Of a stretch of 64,000 nt of DNA, positions 21,979 through 31,373 are shown piece by piece (within the stretch, counting starts at the first letter, position 1; each line of letters begins with the position of its first letter). The notes under the pieces are model-generated. The model had not been told where the DNA came from. It ran no database searches and was given only the letters and a program-made list of their open reading frames with translations. The stretch is from the NCBI GenBank assembly GCA_049652385.1, contig JBASDX010000004.1, forward strand, positions 62,001-126,000, in the 5' to 3' direction. The translations under genes were made by a program, and so were the position numbers. This DNA is from DMER64 sp049652385. Its GTDB lineage: Bacteria > Bacteroidota > Bacteroidia > Bacteroidales > UBA932.

Positions 21979-24261
21979 ATGAAAGTCATTCTCCTGTGCG
22001 GGGCCCTCTCTTTGGCTTTTCCCATCCAAGCAGAAACCCAAAGACAACCGCGTAAAAAAGTAGGACTGGTACTGAGCGGCGGCGGAGCCAAAGGCGTAGC
22101 CCACATAGGCGTATTGAAAGTATTGGAGGAAGCCGGCATTCCCATAGACTACATAGCCGGTACAAGCATGGGGGCCATTGTAGGCGGACTCTATTGTATA
22201 GGATACAGCCCCGACGCTCTGGACAGCTTGGTGCGTGCACAAAATTGGCTCAACTTGTTGGCAGACAAAATCGCACGCGACAATTTGCTTTTCATGGAAA
22301 AGGAAGTCAACGACAAAGCCTTGTTGACCATTCCTTTTGACCGAGACCGATTTTATATTTCCACCGGCATTTTGAGCGGCAGTTCCGTCATGGATATGCT
22401 CAGCGAACTGACGCGCGATTACCACAACATCTCTACTTTTGACAGCCTGCCCATCCCCTTTGCCTGTATAGGTTACGACTTACTATCAGGAGACGAAGTG
22501 GTGATGCGTGAAGGCAGCCTGCCGGTAGCCATCCGCGCCAGCATGTCCATTCCCGGTGCATTCAGTACGGTAGAGCGCGACGGAAAAATCTTGATAGACG
22601 GCGGCGTCATCAACAACTTCCCGGCCGATGTGGTCAAAGAAATGGGCGCCGATATCATCATAGGTGTCAATGTGGGCTCCAACGTGGACGAGCGTACGGA
22701 ACTCTCCAAAGATCCGCTGACCGACAGCGATCCCAACAGCCTGCTCTTTATCATGAACCAGATGATGAAGCGTATGGGCAAGGAAAATTTTGACAGAAAT
22801 ATTCTCATTACAGACTTATATATACAGCCCGATACAGACCCCTATACAACGGCCAGTTTTACCGCCTTAGCCATAGACTCCCTGATGAACCGGGGAGAAC
22901 AGGAAGCTTACCGGGAGTGGGAGAACATCTTGGCCTTTAAAGAACTCATTGGACTGCATCCGGCTGACGATATACAGTGGCCGCCTAACAGACCTGCAAC
23001 GGTAGACGTGCCTTTCACTGACAGCATAGAACTAGGTTATGTCATCTTTGACGGCTTAGCGTCTTTGAACGAGAAAAACTTGCGACGCATGATTCGGTTC
23101 AAAGAGTTTTCCACCATCCATGTGGAAACATTACGCGAAACCGTAGGTCAACTGAAAGGAACGGGCAGTTTTTCTGTCCTACGCTATTCGTTGCAAAAAG
23201 AAGGCGGCCGCTACAATTTATGGTTCCATTGTGAGGAAAGAGCTCGAAGTGCCGTCAGTATGGGAGCCCGGTTTGATACGCGCGACATTGCCAGCGGCTA
23301 TATCCATTCCGTCGTGGTTCCCAGAGAACTGAAAGGCGGAATGGTAGAACTCAACAGCCGGCTGTCCACCAATCCGTATGTACAATTGGGCGTTTATTAC
23401 CAAGACGCTTGGTTGGGGAAATTTGGATTTGCTTACAGCTACCGCTACGGAAACATAGATATGTTCCTGCAAAACGACACCACGGCCAACAACGTCCGCT
23501 ACCACCAGAACCGATTGGATTTGGATATAGCCAACTTCTATTACAGGAATTTCAATTTGTATGTGGGCATGCGATTTGAGAATTTCCGTTCGCGCAATTT
23601 TTTAGACCCGGCCTCTTGCAACCCGGAAACAGGTCCCGGACGTGCCGTACGCATACGCGTCAACGAAAATTTGATCAGCTACAGGATGGCTGCACGCTTT
23701 GACAGCTACGACGACGCCTATTACCCCACAGAAGGCGTTCAGTTTGTGGGAGAATACAACCTCTACACAGACAACATGACCAGGTACAAAGAATCGCCGC
23801 CGTTCAGCGTGCTGTCCGGTTCCCTTTCCGTAGCCGTCCCCCTGACCTCACGCATTACCCTCTTACCCTCCCTATACGCACGTTTTATCTACGGCAGCCA
23901 ATTTGCTCCGCATTTGCAAAACGCAATGGGCGGCCCCTTTAGCGGCCATTACATAGACCACCAAATGCCGCTCTACGGGTTCAAACCCATGGTGGTAACG
24001 GGCAACAAAAGTATTGCCTCTGCCATCAAAACACGATTCCAAGTAGAAAAGAACCATTACCTATGGGCCGTAGTCAACGTCGCCCGCATGAGCCAAACCA
24101 CCCTAGACTTGATTGAATGGAACAAAGGCCGCTACCTGGGAGGCGTCGCCGCAGGCTACTCCTACAACAGCCCCGTCGGCCCCATCGACATCTTTGCAGA
24201 ATACGGCCTACACCCCGGCTCCAAATTCGGCATCTTCATCAATCTTGGAAAATACTTCTAA
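21979..24261 (+). CDS. Patatin-like phospholipase with C-terminal Omp85-like beta-barrel
   Basis: 760 residues. Signal peptide MKVILLCGALSLAFPIQAE, then a patatin domain with oxyanion loop SGGGAKGVAHIG, nucleophile GTSMG and the Asp of the dyad in LIDGGVINNFPAD. This is followed by a POTRA-like segment (about 340-400) and a region of amphipathic strands ending in ...FGIFINLGKYF, typical of a BamA-type barrel with terminal aromatic. This is the PlpD layout of type Vd autotransporters, which place a phospholipase A at the outer membrane. I prefer the ATG at 21979 because it begins the signal peptide; an in-frame ATG at 21958 is possible. Confidence 0.88.
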   Translation: MKVILLCGALSLAFPIQAETQRQPRKKVGLVLSGGGAKGVAHIGVLKVLEEAGIPIDYIAGTSMGAIVGGLYCIGYSPDALDSLVRAQNWLNLLADKIARDNLLFMEKEVNDKALLTIPFDRDRFYISTGILSGSSVMDMLSELTRDYHNISTFDSLPIPFACIGYDLLSGDEVVMREGSLPVAIRASMSIPGAFSTVERDGKILIDGGVINNFPADVVKEMGADIIIGVNVGSNVDERTELSKDPLTDSDPNSLLFIMNQMMKRMGKENFDRNILITDLYIQPDTDPYTTASFTALAIDSLMNRGEQEAYREWENILAFKELIGLHPADDIQWPPNRPATVDVPFTDSIELGYVIFDGLASLNEKNLRRMIRFKEFSTIHVETLRETVGQLKGTGSFSVLRYSLQKEGGRYNLWFHCEERARSAVSMGARFDTRDIASGYIHSVVVPRELKGGMVELNSRLSTNPYVQLGVYYQDAWLGKFGFAYSYRYGNIDMFLQNDTTANNVRYHQNRLDLDIANFYYRNFNLYVGMRFENFRSRNFLDPASCNPETGPGRAVRIRVNENLISYRMAARFDSYDDAYYPTEGVQFVGEYNLYTDNMTRYKESPPFSVLSGSLSVAVPLTSRITLLPSLYARFIYGSQFAPHLQNAMGGPFSGHYIDHQMPLYGFKPMVVTGNKSIASAIKTRFQVEKNHYLWAVVNVARMSQTTLDLIEWNKGRYLGGVAAGYSYNSPVGPIDIFAEYGLHPGSKFGIFINLGKYF

Positions 24262-24310
24262 CCACTTCATTTTTGGCGCAGCCAGATTGATGCATATGTA
24301 TGCGTAATGG

Positions 24311-24392
24311 CTATGTTGGCTAAGAAAAACATTGGCTCCCGAAAAGGGAGGGGACCCGCCGTAGGTGGGGAGGATTTTTCGTGCCAACATAG
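24311..24392. repeat. Inverted repeat between convergent genes
   Basis: CTATGTTGGC (24311-24320) pairs with GCCAACATAG (24383-24392), and adjoining AGAAAAAC and ATTTTTCGT partly extend the stem. It lies between the patatin-like gene and the CNNM gene, which converge, and may act as a terminator for both or be another palindromic repeat. Confidence 0.45.
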
Positions 24393-24418
24393 ACATGGGC
24401 GCAGGTGATACAAGAATG

Positions 24419-25675
24419 CTATTTGTCTGTAGCAGAAGAATCGGGTGTGATGGGCAAACTGTACACCAGAACTTTGTCTATACGGGCAATGTCCATATCC
24501 ACAATCTCCAGGGAGAGCCCCTCCCACTCCAGCGTCTCCCCGGTCACCGGCACATGCTCCAATTTGTCCAGAATCAGACCGCTCAGAGTATTGTAATCGT
24601 ATTGTGCCGCCAGGTCTTCCATATCAAAGTGCTCCAGAAAACTGTAGAAGTCGCATTGGCCGTCAATAAGGAAAGAACCGTCCGCACGGGCCACGATGTC
24701 GTGGTCTTCTTGGTTTTCCGGCAATTCTCCAATGAGGGCTTCCATGATATCTGAGTGTGTGACCATACCTTGGATGCTGCCAAATTCATCGGTTACCAGA
24801 GCGTATTTGCTGTAGCGGTGTTTGATCTGTTCTACGGCGGCGTATACGCTTAAATTTTCCGGTAAAAAGAGCGGCTGTTGCACGACGGAACGCAAATCAA
24901 AGCCTTCTTTATCTATGGTACCGAACAAATCTTTCATAGACACTACGCCCAACAGTTCGTCCAAGTCTTCATCGGCTACCGGGTAAATACCGTGCAGATT
25001 TTCTCTGACGGTGGCAATGTTTTCCTCTATGGGATCGTTGATATCCAGCCAAATCAGGTCACTGCGGTGCGTCATGATGGATTCTACGGTACGGTCTCCC
25101 AAATTGAAGACCCGTTCTACCAAGTCTTGTTCCACTTCGCGAATCTCACCGCCTTCCCGTCCTTCTTCAATGAGTGCGATGATTTCATCTTCCGTCACGC
25201 GGGCTTCTTTCAGGTGCGACAGACCAAAGAGCGTCATGATGGCATGTGTGCTTTTGGTGAGCAACCAAACGAAAGGAGAGGTGATTTTGCGAAGCAATTT
25301 CATAAAACCCCACATGCCTTTGGCCACCTTATCGGCTGCAATCATGCCCAAACGTTTGGGAACGATTTCTCCTACTACCAACGTCACATACGTTACCAGC
25401 GTAACTATGATGACATTAGCCAACCAATGGGCGTGGTTTTGCAGCAGACTCCAGCGAGCCAATGCGCCGGCCAACGGTTCCGAATACGCATTGGCAGAAA
25501 CCATACCCACTAAGATGGCTATGAGCGTTATCCCAATTTGTATGGTAGACAGAAAGTTATCGTCTGCTTCTTGCCGGTACTTGCGCGAGGTCACAAAAGC
25601 CATCTCTGTCATGGAGAGGACTCCGTTGAATAAAATCAGGAGAAGGATGATTAACGTTTCCATAGCGCCCTCCAT
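24419..25675 (-). CDS. CNNM/CBS-domain membrane protein (HlyC/CorC family)
   Basis: 418 residues: a DUF21/CNNM membrane part (residues 5-140, about four hydrophobic segments), two CBS domains (about 190-315; ESIMTHRSDLIWLD, GVVSMKDLF, YALVTDEFGSIQGMVTHSDI), and a C-terminal CorC_HlyC domain ending in RIDKVLVYSLPI. The family is tied to Mg2+ or Co2+ efflux and stress tolerance. Between the first and second membrane segments, SRKYRQEADDNFLSTIQIG lacks about 25 residues normally found there. The start overlaps the DedA gene by 25 bp. Confidence 0.85.
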   Translation of the reverse strand: MEGAMETLIILLLILFNGVLSMTEMAFVTSRKYRQEADDNFLSTIQIGITLIAILVGMVSANAYSEPLAGALARWSLLQNHAHWLANVIIVTLVTYVTLVVGEIVPKRLGMIAADKVAKGMWGFMKLLRKITSPFVWLLTKSTHAIMTLFGLSHLKEARVTEDEIIALIEEGREGGEIREVEQDLVERVFNLGDRTVESIMTHRSDLIWLDINDPIEENIATVRENLHGIYPVADEDLDELLGVVSMKDLFGTIDKEGFDLRSVVQQPLFLPENLSVYAAVEQIKHRYSKYALVTDEFGSIQGMVTHSDIMEALIGELPENQEDHDIVARADGSFLIDGQCDFYSFLEHFDMEDLAAQYDYNTLSGLILDKLEHVPVTGETLEWEGLSLEIVDMDIARIDKVLVYSLPITPDSSATDK

Positions 25676-26277
25676 ACTATATATCCCACTGCCAAGACAA
25701 CCAAACCTACTATGGTCCAGGAAATCTGGACGGTGTATTTGTGAACCGTTTCCATCAACAAGTCTTTGGGAACTACGCTGTGCAGCGAATAGCCCAATAC
25801 GGCCAGAATCACATTCCAGGCAGTAGCTCCTATGGATGTGTACAAGACAAAACGTCCTAAAGGCATCTTCGACAACCCGGCCGGAATGGAAATCAATTGC
25901 CGTATGCCCGGTACCAAACGGCCTACGAGCGTAGAGGCATTTCCGTATTTTACAAAGTATTGCTCTGCTTTTTCCATCTTGTGTTCATCCAGAAGAAAGG
26001 CTTTGCCCAAACGCGAATTTACAAATTTATAGACAATGGGCCTTCCAATCCAAACGGCCAACCCGTAATTGATGAGCGCTCCGGTCAGGGCACCCACGGT
26101 AGCCGCCAGGATGACCAAGTACACGTTCAAATCTCCGGCAGCAGCCATGTACGCCGCCGGAGGCACCACAATCTCTGAAGGAAACGGAATAAAAGAACTT
26201 TCGATGGTCATCAGCAATGCCACCGTTCCGTAATTCAGATGCTCCAGCGCCCATTGAATGAACGAAAAACTTTCCAT
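25651..26277 (-). CDS. DedA-family inner membrane protein
   Basis: 208 residues, about five hydrophobic segments. Family motifs: ESSFIPFPSEIVVPPAAYMA near the N-terminus and GRLVPGIRQLISIPAGLSKM in the middle, including the conserved Glu and Arg. DedA proteins are linked to membrane lipid (undecaprenyl phosphate) flipping and proton-motive-force homeostasis. It overlaps the CNNM gene downstream and shares a base with the threonine synthase stop upstream. Confidence 0.88.
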   Translation of the reverse strand: MESFSFIQWALEHLNYGTVALLMTIESSFIPFPSEIVVPPAAYMAAAGDLNVYLVILAATVGALTGALINYGLAVWIGRPIVYKFVNSRLGKAFLLDEHKMEKAEQYFVKYGNASTLVGRLVPGIRQLISIPAGLSKMPLGRFVLYTSIGATAWNVILAVLGYSLHSVVPKDLLMETVHKYTVQISWTIVGLVVLAVGYIVWRALWKR

Positions 26278-27473
26278 TATGTATGTTCTAGAATTTCTTC
26301 TATACGCTCAGCGGCCTTCAGTCCGTGACCGGTTAGCATCACTACCAAACGCCCGTTCTGCTGCGTTTTGCCATCTGTATCCATTGCTTTGTAATGCTTC
26401 AAAGCTGCCAGGGCCGAGGCCGAGGTGGGTTCTATATACAAACCACGGGAAGTGGCCATCCGGAGCGCCTCTATGACCTCTTTATCGGTCACTACCAAGA
26501 CATCGCCTTTCGTTTCTTGAACGGCGCGTACAATCTGGTCTATGCGCGGGGGATGGCTGTTGGCAATGCCTTCCGGCAAAACAGTCCCCGTGGGAGCAGG
26601 CGGAAGAGCCGCCATCAGATTGGCTGCCGTGATTTTGGTACCCGATGCAGCGTCTGCGTACACTTCCAATGCCGTGCGAATGGGGCTGCAATGCTCGCTC
26701 TGTACGGCCATCAAACGCGGATAGCGGTCGATGAGTCCGGCTTGTATCATCTCTGTGAATCCCAGATGCATACCTAAAAGCAGCGACCCGCTGCCTACCG
26801 GTATGAACACGGCTTCCGGCACTTCCCAATCCAGCTGTTCCATCAATTCGTAAGCGGCCGTTTTTGTCCCGTGCAAAAAGTACGGATTGCGGGTATGAGC
26901 CGCGTAGTAGTGGTCTTTCGTGGCTTGTTCAGCAGCTTTGGCTGTATCCAGACGGCTGCCGGGAATCTTATACAAAGTAGCTCCGTACGTGCTTACTTGA
27001 CGCGTTTTGCCCGACGAATTGCCCGCCGGCATGTAAATGTGCGCCTCTATCCCCGCCAGCGCGCTGTAAGCCGATGCGGAACACGCCGAATTGCCCGACG
27101 AGTCCACCACAATGCTCTGTATGCCCAGTTCCCGACATTTGTTGATGAGCACATAGGCGCCCCTATCCTTGAACGAACCCGAGGCCATCAAGTAATCCAG
27201 TTTCAGGTGCACCGAGTGGCCCTCCCACTGTGTTTCCATCAGCGGGGTGGCGCTTTCGTTAAAGCCCAGGGCTTGTTGCGGATGTTCCAGCGGCAAGATG
27301 GATTTGTAACGCAAAAAAGAAGATTGTCCGTAAGCGGACGCTTCCTCAAAATCGGCTTTGCGTGGGGTGAAATCGTACGCCAAATCCAGGTAATTTCCGC
27401 AGGAACATTGCCAAAGGGCTTCTTCCTCGGGGTACAACGTACCACACGCCGGACAGATTAGATGGCCTTTCAT
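26277..27473 (-). CDS. thrC: Threonine synthase
   Basis: 398 residues. N-terminal zinc-ribbon-like cysteines (ICPACGTLY and WQCSCGNYL), then the PLP-binding lysine in ASGSFKDRG, the substrate loop DSSGNSACSASAYSA and a phosphate-binding glycine loop VGSGSLLLGM. It converts O-phospho-L-homoserine to threonine in the cytosol. The Cys-containing N-terminus is common in the Bacteroidetes/archaeal type. A related PLP lyase cannot be fully excluded. It heads the DedA-CNNM operon. Confidence 0.82.
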   Translation of the reverse strand: MKGHLICPACGTLYPEEEALWQCSCGNYLDLAYDFTPRKADFEEASAYGQSSFLRYKSILPLEHPQQALGFNESATPLMETQWEGHSVHLKLDYLMASGSFKDRGAYVLINKCRELGIQSIVVDSSGNSACSASAYSALAGIEAHIYMPAGNSSGKTRQVSTYGATLYKIPGSRLDTAKAAEQATKDHYYAAHTRNPYFLHGTKTAAYELMEQLDWEVPEAVFIPVGSGSLLLGMHLGFTEMIQAGLIDRYPRLMAVQSEHCSPIRTALEVYADAASGTKITAANLMAALPPAPTGTVLPEGIANSHPPRIDQIVRAVQETKGDVLVVTDKEVIEALRMATSRGLYIEPTSASALAALKHYKAMDTDGKTQQNGRLVVMLTGHGLKAAERIEEILEHT

Positions 27474-27494
27474 GGTATGTATATTCCTTTTTCC

Positions 27495-28742
27495 TTAAAA
27501 ATTCAGTTCTTCACCTTCGCTGTGGGCTACAATGGCAGCACCTGTCATATCTCCCCACACGTTTACAGCCGTACGGATCATATCCAACGGTTGTTGTACT
27601 ACCAGTACCAGACCGATTCCTTCCAGCGGAAGGCCTACGGCGCGCAGCACTACGGCCAACATCACCAATCCGGCCAGCGGGATTCCGGCAGAACCCACGG
27701 CAGCCAGCAAGCTGGTCAGAACTACAATCACTTGTTGTCCAATAGTCAAATCTATCCCGTAGACTTGTGCTATAAATATGGCTGTGACGCATTCAAACAG
27801 AGCCGTACCGTTCATGTTTACCGTATTGCCTAAGGGTAAGGAGAATCCGGCAATCTTGCGCGATACGCCGGCCCTTTCCTGGATGTCCTTCAAGGCAATG
27901 GGCAACGAAGCCGCCGACGAAGCCGTAGTAAAAGCCGTCAACAGGGCCGTTCCCATCATTTTCATGAAGACAAACGGGTTCTTGCGTGTGAGGAGCCTAA
28001 ACAATCCAGGTATGGTGAGCAATCCGTGCAAAATGCATCCTCCGGCGATGATGGCCGCATAGATGCCCAAGCTTCCGAACAACGTACCCAACGCTTCTGT
28101 ATTGCCGGCCTGTTCCCCTACCATGTTGGATACTACTCCAAACAAACCAAAGGGTGCAAAACGGATGACCAGAAACGTGATATCGATCATCACTTCGTAG
28201 ATGCCGTTGAAAACATCGCCCAAGAGTTGGTGCGTCTTTGGAGAGGCTACATTGATAAAAAATCCAAAGAGAATGGCAAAGAAAATGACGGGCAACATGT
28301 TGCCGTCTGCCATAGCTTGGAAAATGTTGTCGGGAACGATGGCTATGATCTGGTCTACAAACGAATTCTCCACGGCGGCCATTTCCGTTACTTCTTCATG
28401 CAACGGCAAGGCTACGTGAACACCCGGTTGAAAATAATTGACCAGAAGCAGGCCCAGAACGCACGCCAGCAAGGTGGTAACAATGTACCAAGCAAACGTT
28501 TTCCCGGCAATACGACCCAAATCGGCCGCTTTGCCCACGCTGCTCACTCCCATAACCAAGGCGCTGAAGACGAGCGGTATAACCACCATCTTCAGACCTC
28601 TTAAGAACAAATCTCCGGCCCATTTTGTATAGCCAATGTATTCGTGGCCAAAAATGCCGAACAAGATACCCAGCAGCACTCCTATCAGAATCTGCCAGTG
28701 GAGCGCCAATTTTACCTTACGCAATGAACCCAATAATTTCAT
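27495..28742 (-). CDS. Dicarboxylate/amino acid:cation symporter (DAACS family)
   Basis: 415 residues with eight or more hydrophobic segments. Family signatures: the serine-rich loop FTTASSAASLPIAL (hairpin 1), the NMNGT motif in GNTVNMNGTALFECV, and VGSAGIPLAGLVML in hairpin 2. These transporters take up glutamate, aspartate or C4-dicarboxylates with Na+ or H+. The start overlaps the carboxylase gene end by 26 bp, which ties the two into one transcript and is compatible with a dicarboxylate substrate. Confidence 0.9.
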   Translation of the reverse strand: MKLLGSLRKVKLALHWQILIGVLLGILFGIFGHEYIGYTKWAGDLFLRGLKMVVIPLVFSALVMGVSSVGKAADLGRIAGKTFAWYIVTTLLACVLGLLLVNYFQPGVHVALPLHEEVTEMAAVENSFVDQIIAIVPDNIFQAMADGNMLPVIFFAILFGFFINVASPKTHQLLGDVFNGIYEVMIDITFLVIRFAPFGLFGVVSNMVGEQAGNTEALGTLFGSLGIYAAIIAGGCILHGLLTIPGLFRLLTRKNPFVFMKMMGTALLTAFTTASSAASLPIALKDIQERAGVSRKIAGFSLPLGNTVNMNGTALFECVTAIFIAQVYGIDLTIGQQVIVVLTSLLAAVGSAGIPLAGLVMLAVVLRAVGLPLEGIGLVLVVQQPLDMIRTAVNVWGDMTGAAIVAHSEGEELNF

Positions 28743-30501
28743 TCTTTTCTACCATTGCGCCTTGTTTTGCAGAAACAACCACCAATTTGCCTTCGGCTAA
28801 AGCGGTTACAGGCTCCATTCCATAATACGTCTGTACAAAACTAAGGATCTGGCCCTCTTTCACTTTCGTACCTACTACCGGTTCTTTGGAATCTCCGGCG
28901 GCAGCTACTTCCCAAATGATTTGACCCTTGGCGGCAGCCTGAATCGGTTGCGCATTGGGGTATTTTTCCATGATTTTGTCAACTTCCACTTTGGGCATCT
29001 CCACTACGGGACGTTCTACCACAAGCGGAGCGTTGGCTTTTTCACGGGCGGCTTCCAGTTCTTTTTGGAAACGTTCTTTGGCTATGCCGCTCTTGTAGTC
29101 GCGGTATTGGCGATCGTGCATGGCCAATTCAAACAACTCTTCGTCGTCTTTGCCAAAGTCCCATTTGTTTTCTTTCATTTCCTTACGGAATTCATCCAAC
29201 GCATTGGGGAATTGGCTTTGCGGGTTGCCGGTGAAGAATTTCCGGTCTTGTTCTTTGGCCAATTCCAGGATTTCCGGTGCCAATTCTCCCGGCAATTTTC
29301 CGGTGTAACCCAAAATCATATCCCACGCGTTTTTGTCTATCGTCTTCCAGCGCTCTTCACCCTTGAGCATATGCATGAGGTTCATCAGAGCAATGTTTTT
29401 CACATACTGGCTGAACGGAGTGACCAACGGCGGATACCCCAGTTTGGGCCATACGTATTCCACTTCTTGGAAGAGGCGGGTAACCAGGTCGTCAAGGGTC
29501 AGTTCCTTCTTGCCGGCAGCCCTAAGGCTCATGTTTACAGCATTTTGGAAACCTCTCAAGTCTGCCATCATGGATCCCATCATGCCGCCGGGCAGGCCGC
29601 TGCCCACCAAGAGCGATGTCATGACTTTGTTACCGGGATCGATGAACAGCCCCAGGAAATCGTCAATGAACGACTGCGTCATGGAACGCGCTTCCATATA
29701 GGCTTTCATATTGATGTCTTTCACTTGGAATCCGGCATCTCTCAACATGGCTTGCACGGTGATGACGTCCGGATGGACCATGCCCCAGCTCAAAGGTTCC
29801 ATGGCCACGTCCACTACGTCCACACCGGCTTTGGCTACTTCCAACATAGAGGCCATGGAGAAACCCGGACCGGAGTGCCCGTGGTATTGTACCAGAATAT
29901 GGGGGTATTTCTTTTTGATTTCGTACGTGAGTTTGCCCAACATGGTGGGACGACCTACTCCGGCCATGTCTTTCAAGGCAATTTCGTCTGTCCCGAATTT
30001 GACCAGTTCGTCCACTACTGACAGGTAGTAATCTACCGTATGTACCGGCGAATGGGTAATGCTGAGCGAAGCCTGTGAAATCATGCCGGCTTCTTTGGCA
30101 TATTTTACGGAAAGTTCCAGATTACGAGGATCGTTCAGTCCACAGAAAGAACGAGCAATGTCCACTCCCTGTGCTTTTTTCACTTTAAACATCAGCTGGC
30201 GCACGTCTGCCGGTACGGGAAACATCCGAATACCGTTCAGACCCCTTTCCAACATCTGGGTTTGGATGCCGGCTGCACGCAACGGTTTTGTCCATTCGCG
30301 AACAGCTATATTGGGGTTCTCGCCAAAAAGCAGGTTGACTTGTTCAAACGCTCCACCATTCGTTTCAACCCGGTCAAAACAACCCATCTCTATGACCAGC
30401 GGAGCAAATTGCTTGAGCTGATGTACCATGGGAACGTACTTGCCCGATGATTGCCACATATCTCTGTAAAGGAGGCAAAACTTAATTTCTTTCTTAGACA
30501 T
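28717..30501 (-). CDS. Oxaloacetate decarboxylase alpha / pyruvate carboxylase B-type protein without biotin lysine
   Basis: 594 residues. HMGL-like carboxyltransferase domain (1-290: LYRDMWQSSGKYV, LERGLNGIRMF, IARSFCGLND, IALKDMAGVG, HGHSGPG), then the conserved carboxylase domain (about 300-480), and a biotinyl-like domain (about 525-594). The last reads FVQTYYGMEPVTALAEG where biotin carriers have EAMKM, so the Lys that carries biotin is absent. The domain may have lost function, or another protein supplies the biotin carrier. Partner beta and gamma membrane subunits are not in the window. Its downstream neighbour is a dicarboxylate/amino-acid symporter. Confidence 0.8.
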   Translation of the reverse strand: MSKKEIKFCLLYRDMWQSSGKYVPMVHQLKQFAPLVIEMGCFDRVETNGGAFEQVNLLFGENPNIAVREWTKPLRAAGIQTQMLERGLNGIRMFPVPADVRQLMFKVKKAQGVDIARSFCGLNDPRNLELSVKYAKEAGMISQASLSITHSPVHTVDYYLSVVDELVKFGTDEIALKDMAGVGRPTMLGKLTYEIKKKYPHILVQYHGHSGPGFSMASMLEVAKAGVDVVDVAMEPLSWGMVHPDVITVQAMLRDAGFQVKDINMKAYMEARSMTQSFIDDFLGLFIDPGNKVMTSLLVGSGLPGGMMGSMMADLRGFQNAVNMSLRAAGKKELTLDDLVTRLFQEVEYVWPKLGYPPLVTPFSQYVKNIALMNLMHMLKGEERWKTIDKNAWDMILGYTGKLPGELAPEILELAKEQDRKFFTGNPQSQFPNALDEFRKEMKENKWDFGKDDEELFELAMHDRQYRDYKSGIAKERFQKELEAAREKANAPLVVERPVVEMPKVEVDKIMEKYPNAQPIQAAAKGQIIWEVAAAGDSKEPVVGTKVKEGQILSFVQTYYGMEPVTALAEGKLVVVSAKQGAMVEKNEIIGFIA

Positions 30502-30557
30502 ATATATTTATCATTAATGAATTAAAAGTGCGAATTTAACCTATTTCCTGCACAATA

Positions 30558-31373
30558 TTACATATTGGCAATGATTTCTGTAAAGAGCAGGGTCATTTTG
30601 TCTGCAGCGGCATCGGCAGCTACGATGACATCGTCTTCGTCGTTCACAAAATCATCTGCAAAATCGTATGCTTGGTTGGTTACAACAGACATGCCAAAGA
30701 CGCGTAAATCACAATGGCGCGCCACAATTACTTCCGGTGTGGTGGACATGCCCGTAGCATCGGCTCCTATGGCTTGGAAGTATTTGTATTCTGCAGGCGT
30801 TTCGTACGTAGGACCGGGATTGCCCAAATACACACCGTATTGTAAGGGTATGCCGTGGATCTCTGCCATATCTTTGCAGATGGTCTGCAAGTCCTTGTCG
30901 TAGGCACGCGTCATGTCTGTGAACCGCACGCCAAAGTCGGGATTGTTTTTCCCCAACAACGGATTGGGCAGCAAATTGATGTGGTCTGTGATGACCATCA
31001 AATCCCCTACTTTCAATTTGGGATTGATACCGCCGGCCGCGTTCGACACAAAGAGCGCTTCTGCCCCCATCAGTTTGAACACCCGTATGGGAAAGGTCAC
31101 TTGGTCCATGCCGTACCCTTCGTAATAATGGAAACGTCCTTGCATGCAAATGACGTGTTTGCCGCCCAAGGTGCCGGCAATCAAGTTGCCCTCGTGGCCG
31201 GGGGCCGTGGAGAGCAGGAAATGGGGAATGTCTTTATAAGGAATGGTTACTTTGTTTTCTATACTGTTGGCCAACTTGCCCAGTCCGCTGCCCAGAATAA
31301 TGGCCACTTGCGGGCGGTTGGGAATTCTTTCCAGCAGATAATCTGCCGATTTTTGGTAAAGAGCCGTGTTCAT
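30558..31373 (-). CDS. Purine nucleoside phosphorylase (trimeric type)
   Basis: 271 residues. Phosphate-binding GSGLGKLA, then PGHEGNLIAG, MQGRFHYYEGY, SNAAGGINP and GDLMVITDHIN; the purine-binding Glu/Asn part is TYETPAEYK with ATGMSTTPEVI later. It splits inosine and guanosine (and deoxy forms) to base and ribose-1-phosphate. The ATG overlaps the stop of the amidohydrolase in ATGA form, so the two are coupled, consistent with stepwise purine or methylthioadenosine salvage. Confidence 0.9.
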   Translation of the reverse strand: MNTALYQKSADYLLERIPNRPQVAIILGSGLGKLANSIENKVTIPYKDIPHFLLSTAPGHEGNLIAGTLGGKHVICMQGRFHYYEGYGMDQVTFPIRVFKLMGAEALFVSNAAGGINPKLKVGDLMVITDHINLLPNPLLGKNNPDFGVRFTDMTRAYDKDLQTICKDMAEIHGIPLQYGVYLGNPGPTYETPAEYKYFQAIGADATGMSTTPEVIVARHCDLRVFGMSVVTNQAYDFADDFVNDEDDVIVAADAAADKMTLLFTEIIANM

